41,698 nt of DNA from Phycisphaerales bacterium (GTDB lineage Bacteria > Planctomycetota > Phycisphaerae > UBA1845 > G020352895): positions 2,545,276 through 2,586,973 of the forward strand of contig CP070685.1 in assembly GCA_020352895.1 (NCBI GenBank), written 5' to 3'. The translations under genes and the position numbers were made by a program. Under the pieces are notes generated by a model. It saw only the letters and a list, made by a program, of their open reading frames with translations. It made no database searches and had not been told where the DNA came from. Below, in pieces: positions 25,168 through 32,171 of this stretch. Numbering within the stretch: the first letter of the stretch is position 1; every line of letters begins with the position of its first letter.

Positions 25168-26847
25168 ATGCTTGCCACCCTCGCCGCCGAGTCCCGCATC
25201 GTAGCCAAACTGCTGGAAACAGGACGCCTGAGTCCGTCCGAGGCGGAAGCGGCTCACCTGGAGTCGGAACTGAGCGGTCTGCCGGTTCTGGAGGTGCTCA
25301 CGGCTCAGGGCAAGCTGGTAGACGAGGAACTGGCCCAAGTGCTGGCCGAGTTGTTCAAGCTGCGCTACCTGGATCTGTCTCGCCGCAGCGTGTCCGAGCC
25401 CTGGGTTCTCGCCATTCCCGAGAACCTCTGCCGGAGCAAGCGGTTCCTGCCCGTGGGCGAGGTCGAGGGGCAGTTGGTGGTGGCGGTGGCCGATCCCGCC
25501 GACCGCACCATCGTCACCGAGCTGAACGCACGCATCAAGAAGCCCGTCCAACTGGTCGTCAGTCGCCCAGACTCGATCGACTCGGCCCTGGGACGAATCT
25601 TCTCCCGGGCTCGGGCCAAAGGTGCCCAGACGCTCGGCGCCAGCGCGCTGACCACCGGCCCGCAAGTGACCAACATCGCCGGCATGAACATGGTGGAGGT
25701 GGTGGACTCCGTGATCGATGAGGCCGTGGACCGGCGGGCCAGCGACATCCACGTCGAGACCGAGGAGGATCGCGTTCGGGTTCGCATCCGCATCGATGGC
25801 CGGATGATCGAGGCCCGGGCTTACCCGCGCGAGGTGGCCCCCGCTCTGGTCAGCCGCGTCAAGATCATGGCCAAGCTGGACATCACGGAGCGGCGCCGCG
25901 CCCAGGACGGCCGGTTCTCGCACAAGAGTTTCGATCAGAATGTGGACGTGCGCGTAGCCACCATCCCCACGGTCAACGGGGAGCGGGTTACCATGCGCCT
26001 GCTCGGCCTGGACCGCGGGAGGCTGGAGTTCGCCCAACTGGGCATGGACATCGAGCTGGAGCAGGCGGTCAAGCGAACCATCCGTCGGCCTTATGGGATC
26101 ATCCTGATCACCGGTCCTACGGGCAGTGGCAAGACCACCACGCTCTACACGGCCTTGCAGGAAATCCATACCGTCGACAAGCACATCATCACCATCGAGG
26201 ACCCCGTCGAGTACCACATTCCCGGCATCAATCAGGTGCAGGTCGATCACGAGAACGGCGTGACGTTCTCCGGGGCCCTGAGGAGCATCGTCCGACATGA
26301 CCCGGATGTGATTATGGTCGGGGAGATTCGGGATCGGGAGACCGCGGCCCTGGCTATCGATGCGGCCCTGACCGGGCACCTGGTGTTTGCCACCTTGCAC
26401 ACCAACAGCGCCGCGGGCGCGATCACGCGTCTGCTGGACATGGGCTGTGAGCCCTACTTGGCCAGCAGCGCCATCATCGCCCTGATGGCCCAACGTCTGG
26501 TGCGCCGCATCTGCGAGCGTTGCAAGCAGCCTTATCTCGCCTCCGAACCCGAGCGGGCTCTGCTGGACGTGCCTCCCGAGCGGAAAGAGGTGGAGATTTT
26601 CCGGGGACGTGGCTGCTCGCGATGTCTCCGGAGCGGCTATTACGACCGCGTGGGAATCTATGAGTACGTCCCGTTCGACAAGGGGCTGGCGGAACTCGTC
26701 CTCCAGCGGGCCCCCACGAGCAGGTTGCACGAGTTTGCCCTGGCTCACGGAGCGCGTAGCTTGCGCATGGACGCCATGAGCAAGGTGCTCAACGGCCTGA
26801 CCACGCTGGAGGAGGCGCTTCGCGTGACCGCCTCCGATATCGAGTAG
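25168..26847 (+). CDS. GspE/PilB-type secretion ATPase
   Basis: A 559-residue AAA+ type ATPase that powers type II secretion or type IV pilus assembly. An N-terminal GspE-N/MshEN-like domain occupies about 10-145. The core has the Walker A GPTGSGKTTTLY (316-327), Asp box ITIEDPVEYHIPGINQVQV, Walker B-like DPDVIMVGEIRD (378-389) and His box LVFATLHTNSA. A zinc site of the GspE kind is given by CERC (449-452) and CSRC (483-486). It follows the FHA-PP2C gene by six bases. No other secretion or pilus gene is in the window, so GspE and PilB cannot be told apart. Confidence 0.95.
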   Translation: MLATLAAESRIVAKLLETGRLSPSEAEAAHLESELSGLPVLEVLTAQGKLVDEELAQVLAELFKLRYLDLSRRSVSEPWVLAIPENLCRSKRFLPVGEVEGQLVVAVADPADRTIVTELNARIKKPVQLVVSRPDSIDSALGRIFSRARAKGAQTLGASALTTGPQVTNIAGMNMVEVVDSVIDEAVDRRASDIHVETEEDRVRVRIRIDGRMIEARAYPREVAPALVSRVKIMAKLDITERRRAQDGRFSHKSFDQNVDVRVATIPTVNGERVTMRLLGLDRGRLEFAQLGMDIELEQAVKRTIRRPYGIILITGPTGSGKTTTLYTALQEIHTVDKHIITIEDPVEYHIPGINQVQVDHENGVTFSGALRSIVRHDPDVIMVGEIRDRETAALAIDAALTGHLVFATLHTNSAAGAITRLLDMGCEPYLASSAIIALMAQRLVRRICERCKQPYLASEPERALLDVPPERKEVEIFRGRGCSRCLRSGYYDRVGIYEYVPFDKGLAELVLQRAPTSRLHEFALAHGARSLRMDAMSKVLNGLTTLEEALRVTASDIE

Positions 26848-26928
26848 GCTCCCGGCCGGGCCGCCTTCGAGAGTCGGCTTACCCCCTGAAGCGCAGAACC
26901 CGGCAGCCTGTCGAAACGTCCGGCGGGT

Positions 26929-26957
26929 TTGAACCACCGAAAGCCCATGGGTAGAAT
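26929..26957 (+). promoter_or_regulatory. Promoter of the GT2-methyltransferase-GT-C operon
   Basis: TTGAAC (26929-26934), a 17-base spacer and TAGAAT (26952-26957; five of six). The -10 ends only nine bases before the ATG at 26967, so the predicted transcript has almost no leader, and no Shine-Dalgarno sequence is present. Confidence 0.6.
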
Positions 26958-26966
26958 CCCCACGGC

Positions 26967-27995
26967 ATGGCCGCGCCCATCGACATTTCTGTCGTCGTGC
27001 CTTTCTATAACGAACAGCAGGTCGCACGGGAGTTCCATCGACGCTTGTCGGCCGTGATGGAGAAACTGGACGGCGCCATAACCTGGGAGGCTGTTTACGT
27101 CGACGACGGCAGCGTGGACGGCACGCTGGAAGTGCTCAAGGAAGCCCAGCGAACGGATGACCGCGTGATCGTCGTGGAGCTCTCCCGGAATTGGGGCCAT
27201 CAGCCCGCCGTCATGGCCGGCCTGTGCACGTCCCGCGGACGGGCCGTCGTCCTGATGGATGGTGATTTGCAGGATCCGCCGGAAGTTATACCGGATTTGC
27301 TCGCCGCCTGGCGCGAGGGCGGACAGGTGATCATCGGCCGGCGCCGAAGTCGGGCCGAGCGCGGCGTTCGCCGCTGGATGTTCGGGGCCTTCTACGCCGT
27401 GCTGGGATTCCTGACCGACTATCCCATCCCGCTGAACGCGGGGATCTTCGGCCTGCTCGATCGTCGTGTCGTCGATGCCATCGCGCGCATGACCGAAACC
27501 AACCGCTACCTTCCGGGTTTGCGAAGCTACGCAGGCTTCGCCCAGCGCGTGGTGAGCTATGACCGGGCCGAGAGGGCCGGCGGTGAGCCCAAACAGACAT
27601 TCGGTCGCCTGCTCAAGTACGGGCTCGACGCCATCTTCAGCTTCAGCTACAAGCCCCTGCGCTTGGCCACGCTGCTGGGCGTGCTGGTGGCAGCGCTGGC
27701 GGTCGTATATGGGGTCGCCCTGGTCGTATTCCGCCTGCTCGACACGGGTATGTTCGGGATTCCCGTGGTCGATGGTTACACCTCGACGATTGTATCCGTC
27801 TTGATATTGGGGGCCCTCCAACTGATCACCATTGGAATTCTCGGTGAGTACCTCGGACGCGTCTATGACGAGGTCAAACGTCGCCCCCTGTTCCTGATCA
27901 GCGAGATCCATGCGTCCGACCCCACGCTGCGTGACGCTGTTATGGCACGGGCGCAGGCCGGTACGCGCGGCGCATCCCAGGGCAGCTCCTCGTGA
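26967..27995 (+). CDS. GT2 polyprenyl-phosphate glycosyltransferase (GtrB/DPM1-like)
   Basis: A 342-residue family 2 glycosyltransferase with a GT-A domain followed by two transmembrane helices (about 230-255 and 268-295), the architecture of GtrB, ArnC and dolichol-phosphate mannose synthases. VVVPFYNEQQ, VYVDDGSVDGT and LMDGDLQDPPEVI (DxD metal site) are clear, as is SRNWGHQPAVMAG. It should move a sugar from a nucleotide donor to undecaprenyl phosphate at the inner membrane, which fits the downstream GT-C-like proteins as users of the lipid-linked sugar. The stop overlaps the methyltransferase start by four bases (GTGA). Confidence 0.93.
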   Translation: MAAPIDISVVVPFYNEQQVAREFHRRLSAVMEKLDGAITWEAVYVDDGSVDGTLEVLKEAQRTDDRVIVVELSRNWGHQPAVMAGLCTSRGRAVVLMDGDLQDPPEVIPDLLAAWREGGQVIIGRRRSRAERGVRRWMFGAFYAVLGFLTDYPIPLNAGIFGLLDRRVVDAIARMTETNRYLPGLRSYAGFAQRVVSYDRAERAGGEPKQTFGRLLKYGLDAIFSFSYKPLRLATLLGVLVAALAVVYGVALVVFRLLDTGMFGIPVVDGYTSTIVSVLILGALQLITIGILGEYLGRVYDEVKRRPLFLISEIHASDPTLRDAVMARAQAGTRGASQGSSS

Positions 27996-28765
27996 ATCCA
28001 GAGGAATATCAGAAGCTGGAGGCCCTGGACCGCGAACATTGGTTCTATGCCGGCAAGCGGGCCATCGTCCGACACTGGATCGACCGGTTCGCGGCGTTGA
28101 CGCCCGACAGCCTTCTGGTGGACGGCGGCGTGGGCACGGGTACCTGGCTCGCCGAGATGCGGCACACCTGCCGCGTTCTCGGAATCGATGATCACGATGA
28201 GAGTCTGAGCATCTCGGGCCCGAAGCTGGACGGTGCCGTCTTGAAGGCCTCGTTGCATCAGGTCGACCTTCCGGACAATCACGCCTCGGTGGTAACTCTT
28301 CTGGATGTGCTGGAACATGTTGTTGATGACGCGGCCGCGCTGCGGGAAATGATCCGGATCACCAGGCCCGGCGGTCTGCTGATCATTACCGTACCGGCGC
28401 TGCCTTGGTTGTGGAGCGACTGGGACGAGATCCTCCACCATCAGCGCCGCTATTACCGTCGCGACCTGCTCCGCTTGATCAGACGGCCGGGCGTCGAAGT
28501 GCTGCGCTGCGCCTATACCAACTCGTGGGCGCTGCCCGCCATGGTGGTGATGCGGTTTCTGCGCAGACTGATCGGCGGCCCGCCATCCGGAAAACCTCGC
28601 GCCGAAGAGCGCCTGCCGCCAGCATGGCTGAACCGATTGTTCCAGGCGCTGTATGTGAAGCCTGCATGCTGGTTCTGGTTCCGCCCTCCCCTCGGGGCGT
28701 CTTTGCTGGCCATTCTGCGCAAACGACCGGATCGCGATTCTCCCTCCGGAGGCGATCTAACTTGA
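27992..28765 (+). CDS. Class I SAM-dependent methyltransferase
   Basis: A 257-residue protein beginning at GTG 27992 and overlapping the upstream gene by four bases. LLVDGGVGTGTWLAEM (about 41-56) is the SAM-binding motif I, VVTLLDVLEHVVDDAAALRE is the motif II/III region and RPGGLLIITVPAL follows. The C-terminal half (LHHQRRYYRRDLLRLI and a hydrophobic helix) resembles the Methyltransf_11/23 enzymes found in cell-surface glycan gene clusters. Target unknown; operon position suggests a sugar or lipid-linked glycan. Its stop overlaps the TTG start of the next gene (TTGA). Confidence 0.88.
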   Translation: MNPEEYQKLEALDREHWFYAGKRAIVRHWIDRFAALTPDSLLVDGGVGTGTWLAEMRHTCRVLGIDDHDESLSISGPKLDGAVLKASLHQVDLPDNHASVVTLLDVLEHVVDDAAALREMIRITRPGGLLIITVPALPWLWSDWDEILHHQRRYYRRDLLRLIRRPGVEVLRCAYTNSWALPAMVVMRFLRRLIGGPPSGKPRAEERLPPAWLNRLFQALYVKPACWFWFRPPLGASLLAILRKRPDRDSPSGGDLT

Positions 28766-30399
28766 GTGACCCGAAGGCACGGACAAGGGTTTCAACAAGC
28801 GTTGGCAGCGAACCCAGAGCGGCCACGCCCTTCGGCCCGTTGGCCGAGACCGTATTGGGCAAGCCGGCTCTGGGAACGCTGGTTCTCCTGGTCTTCGCCG
28901 TAGTGTTGGCCGCGCTGCAGGTCTGGCCTCCGGAAGACATCAACTGGGACTCGGCCTGGTACTGCTACGCAGCGCGGCGAGTGCTGGACGGGGCGAAGCC
29001 CTATATCGACGTGGTCGATGTGAATCCGCCGCTGATCATCTACTTACATATTCCCCCTGCAGGCCTTGCCCGGGCCCTCGGGTGGTCCGAGCTTCTGGTC
29101 TTCAAGGGCTATGTCTGTCTCCTGGCCCTGGTTTCGTTGTTGCTTTCTCACGGGATCATGAAGCGCTCTGCGTTGGGGAAGCCGCCGGCCCAGCGGCGCC
29201 TCTTGCTACTTGTGCTGACCTATATCTTACTGGCCGGTCCTGGGGCGGCCTTCGGCCAGCGCGAGCACTTTCTGTTGATCGTCTTGGTGCCCTATGTTCT
29301 GGGCGCCGCCGCTCGGGCCGGGCGGGCCGGGCTCCGGGGGCCGACTATGTTCCTGGTCGGGCTGCTGGCCGGACTCGGGGCATGCCTCAAGCCCTATTTC
29401 CTGCCGGCCCTGGTGGTGGTCCAGGTTTACCTCCTGTTCGGACCCGTGGGCCGGCGCGTCTGGAGGAGCCCGGAGAACATTGGCGCGGCGGTGGCGATCG
29501 GCCTCTATGCGGTCCACTTCCTGTTCCTGCCGCCGGAGGTGCGCGAGGCATTCGTCGACCTCGTGCGGATGACGGCTTTGACGTACGGAGCCTATGAGAG
29601 GGAGCTGCGTGTGCTCCTGGAGCAGGGACATACCCAACGTTGCCTCTTGCTGGGGCTTTCATGCCTTCTGCTGCGCCCGGTGGAGAACCACAAACATCTT
29701 TACCGCGTGCTGCTGTTGACCTTGGCCGTCTTGTTCCTGGCCGCGATCTGGCAGCTCAAGGGGTGGAGGTATCACTTCTTGCCCGCGCTGGGCGCCGGCT
29801 GGATCCTGGCCGTCGTGCTGTTCGTGGGCGTGCTCCAGCGTCGGCGCCTTTTCGGCGAACTGTTCCGTCTTGCGCCGGGCGCGGCCGTGCTGTTGCTGGC
29901 CGCGGGTCTGTTCGTTGCGGGCCTGGTGAAGAGCGTCGACCATTTTGGCACTCCGCGATATGGTGAACTCGGCCCCGTCGTCGAGGCCACTCAACGCGAG
30001 GCCGGTGAGGGCCCCATCGCCGCTCTAAGCATCCTGGTGAATCCGGCCTTCCCGCTCGTGAATTACACCGGGCTGGACTGGACGCTGCGGTTCAACTGCC
30101 TTTGGCTGTTGCCGGGCATATACGCTCACGTAGGCCCCGAGGCCGATCCGTTTCCGTACTCGCCGCCGGCCGAGATGACCCCGGTGGAGCGCTACTTGAT
30201 CAGCGCCGTGGTCGCGGATTTCCAGGCCCGCCCGCCCACGTTGGTGTTCGTGCAAACTTCGCCGCCCAAGGCCATCAACAACCCCCGTTTCGATTTCGTG
30301 ACCTTTCTTACTCGGGATCCGGAGTTCGCCCGCATATGGAGCCGATATGAGTTCTTGGGAAGGATTCGCGGCCACGTGGTCTTCAAGCGGCGTGGTTAA
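28762..30399 (+). CDS. GT-C-like membrane glycosyltransferase, copy 1
   Basis: A 545-residue polytopic membrane protein with roughly ten hydrophobic segments. The start is TTG 28762: GGAGG at 28748-28752 stands nine bases upstream, the codon overlaps the previous stop by four bases, and no ATG lies before the first membrane helix. The loop after TM1 reads INWDSAWYCYAARRVLDG, then DVVDVNPPLIIYLH. This placing of acidic and N-P-P residues resembles the catalytic first loop of ArnT/PMT-type GT-C enzymes that use polyprenyl-phosphate sugars. The final ~130 residues look extracytoplasmic. It is closely similar along its length to the next gene. Confidence 0.78.
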   Translation: MSDPKARTRVSTSVGSEPRAATPFGPLAETVLGKPALGTLVLLVFAVVLAALQVWPPEDINWDSAWYCYAARRVLDGAKPYIDVVDVNPPLIIYLHIPPAGLARALGWSELLVFKGYVCLLALVSLLLSHGIMKRSALGKPPAQRRLLLLVLTYILLAGPGAAFGQREHFLLIVLVPYVLGAAARAGRAGLRGPTMFLVGLLAGLGACLKPYFLPALVVVQVYLLFGPVGRRVWRSPENIGAAVAIGLYAVHFLFLPPEVREAFVDLVRMTALTYGAYERELRVLLEQGHTQRCLLLGLSCLLLRPVENHKHLYRVLLLTLAVLFLAAIWQLKGWRYHFLPALGAGWILAVVLFVGVLQRRRLFGELFRLAPGAAVLLLAAGLFVAGLVKSVDHFGTPRYGELGPVVEATQREAGEGPIAALSILVNPAFPLVNYTGLDWTLRFNCLWLLPGIYAHVGPEADPFPYSPPAEMTPVERYLISAVVADFQARPPTLVFVQTSPPKAINNPRFDFVTFLTRDPEFARIWSRYEFLGRIRGHVVFKRRG

Positions 30400-30411
30400 C
30401 CGGGAGCATCG

Positions 30412-32052
30412 TTGTTGGCCGATTCGTCAGAAGTGATTCCGGACGAGGAGCCCAGGGCAGTTCCAGCCGACGCTTACGCTGCGCTTCCCCGCCCCGACGG
30501 GCCGGCGCCGAGCGGGCGGGTCGCGGACCTGTCGGTTCTCCTGGCGTTTGCAGTGCTCGTTTTCCTCCCACGCCTGAGCCCTCCCTGGAACATTGACCAC
30601 GACGTGGCCTGGTACAATTACGCCGCGGCGCGTGTGCTGGACGGCGGCACCCTGTATGTAGATGTGATCGACCTCAACCCGCCTTTGATCGTCTATTTGC
30701 ACATGCCGCCCGTGCTGTTGGCCCGCGCCCTGGGATGTGCCGAGATTCCCACCCTGATGGCCTATATCAGCTTCGTGGTTCTGATCTCGCTCGGTTTGTC
30801 ATACTGGGTTCTGCGGCGCTGGGATTGCTTTGACTCACAGATCTTTCGGCGACTGTTCTTCCTTGGCTTGATGATCGCGCTGGTGGCGGTCCCGGGGCTC
30901 GCTTTCGGCCAGAGAGAACACCTGATGCTGGTGATGCTGGTGCCCTATGTTCTGGCTGCGGGCGGCCGGGCCGCAGGCGTACAGTTCCCGCGCCTCCTCA
31001 TGCTCGTGATCGGCCTGTGGGCCGGCGTCGGGCTCGCTCTCAAGCCCTACTTCCTGCTGGCGCCTGTTGCCGTGCAGGCCTATTTGGTATTCGGCCCGGT
31101 GGGCAGGCGCGTGCTGAGAAGCCCCGAGAACCTGGGCCTGGCCGCCGTGGTCGGTTTATACGCATTGCATTTCCTGTTTCTGCCCTCCGATATGCGAATC
31201 GGCTTCTGGAACACCGTGCGCATGGCCAGAGAAACCTACGGCGCCTACACGGAACCGTGGACGGTCATCGCTGCCCAGGGCCACGTGCTGATGTGTCTGC
31301 TGCTCCTGGTCGCCTATGCCTTGGTGGGATCGAGTGTGACCCTCAGGCATCTGGCTCGCGTGCTTGTCCTTGCCTCCGCTGCGCTCCTGTTGGCGGCCCT
31401 CTGGCAGCAGAAAGGCTGGCCCTATCATTTCCTGCCCGCGCTGGTTTTCGGTTGGCTCACCGCCGCGGTGTTGGCCATTGGCATCGTACAGCGCGAAGAA
31501 CTTCTGCGGCTGATGTTCCGCCCGGGCCCAAAGTCTTTGGCTCTGATTCTGACCGGAGGCCTCTTCCTGGCCGCCGGCGTAATCGACGTGCGACACTTCC
31601 GCTCGCCCCCTATGGGTGGAATCGCCCCGATTGTGAAGAAAACAAGCCGCGAGGCCGACGGCGAGCCCATCATGGCTTTCAGTACGTCGGTCTATCCGAT
31701 GTTCCCGCTGGTTAATTTCACCGGCTTGCCCTGGTCTTCCCGGTTCAATTGCCTCTGGCTGCTGCCTGGGGTGTATGCGGACGTGGACGGGGTCACGTCA
31801 CCATTCCCATACCATCCCTCCGATCAGATGCACCCCATCGAACGCTACGTCATCGACTGTGTGGTACAGGACATGACCTCCCGACCGCCGCGCCTGGTGT
31901 TCGTCCAGTACCCGCCGCGGCACGCCATGCCTAACGACAGCTTCGATTTTATTACATGCCTCTCGCGCGATCCTGAGTTCGCCCGGCTGTGGCGCCAATA
32001 TCGCTCCGCGGCCCAGTTCTTGGGTCATCGCGTCTTCAAACGCTTTGACTGA
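30412..32052 (+). CDS. GT-C-like membrane glycosyltransferase, copy 2 (tandem paralogue)
   Basis: A 546-residue paralogue of the preceding protein, roughly half identical by eye. Shared segments include WYNYAAARVLDGGTLYVDVI, DLNPPLIVYLHMPP, FGQREHLML, LKPYFL, FGPVGRRVLRSPENLG and the C-terminal 'SRDPEFARLWRQY'. Two adjacent TTG codons (30412 and 30415) are possible starts; GGGAG at 30402-30406 is better spaced for the second. It ends the operon, facing the MMPL transporter gene. Two copies may handle different sugars or act as a heteromer; the sequence does not decide. Confidence 0.78.
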   Translation: MLADSSEVIPDEEPRAVPADAYAALPRPDGPAPSGRVADLSVLLAFAVLVFLPRLSPPWNIDHDVAWYNYAAARVLDGGTLYVDVIDLNPPLIVYLHMPPVLLARALGCAEIPTLMAYISFVVLISLGLSYWVLRRWDCFDSQIFRRLFFLGLMIALVAVPGLAFGQREHLMLVMLVPYVLAAGGRAAGVQFPRLLMLVIGLWAGVGLALKPYFLLAPVAVQAYLVFGPVGRRVLRSPENLGLAAVVGLYALHFLFLPSDMRIGFWNTVRMARETYGAYTEPWTVIAAQGHVLMCLLLLVAYALVGSSVTLRHLARVLVLASAALLLAALWQQKGWPYHFLPALVFGWLTAAVLAIGIVQREELLRLMFRPGPKSLALILTGGLFLAAGVIDVRHFRSPPMGGIAPIVKKTSREADGEPIMAFSTSVYPMFPLVNFTGLPWSSRFNCLWLLPGVYADVDGVTSPFPYHPSDQMHPIERYVIDCVVQDMTSRPPRLVFVQYPPRHAMPNDSFDFITCLSRDPEFARLWRQYRSAAQFLGHRVFKRFD

Positions 32053-32171
32053 TCCTGCGATACGCCGCCGACCGGAAGCTTGTCCGCAGGGAAGTGTATC
32101 CTCGGCATCGGGGCTCTGTCTTGCCTCGAGCGCCGCAGCTTCCCCGGTGGGAACGCGCGACTCAGGACGAG

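Noticed and set aside
23461-27911. Long minus-strand frames across the FHA-PP2C, GspE and GT2 genes
   Set aside because: The plus-strand proteins carry full sets of catalytic motifs; the minus frames look like reverse-complement shadows (Gly, Gln, His, Arg-rich).
32054-32090. CCTGCG...CGCAGG stem as a terminator between the GT-C operon and the MMPL gene
   Set aside because: The loop is 25 bases long with an asymmetric inner stem and no T-run; too weak to call.
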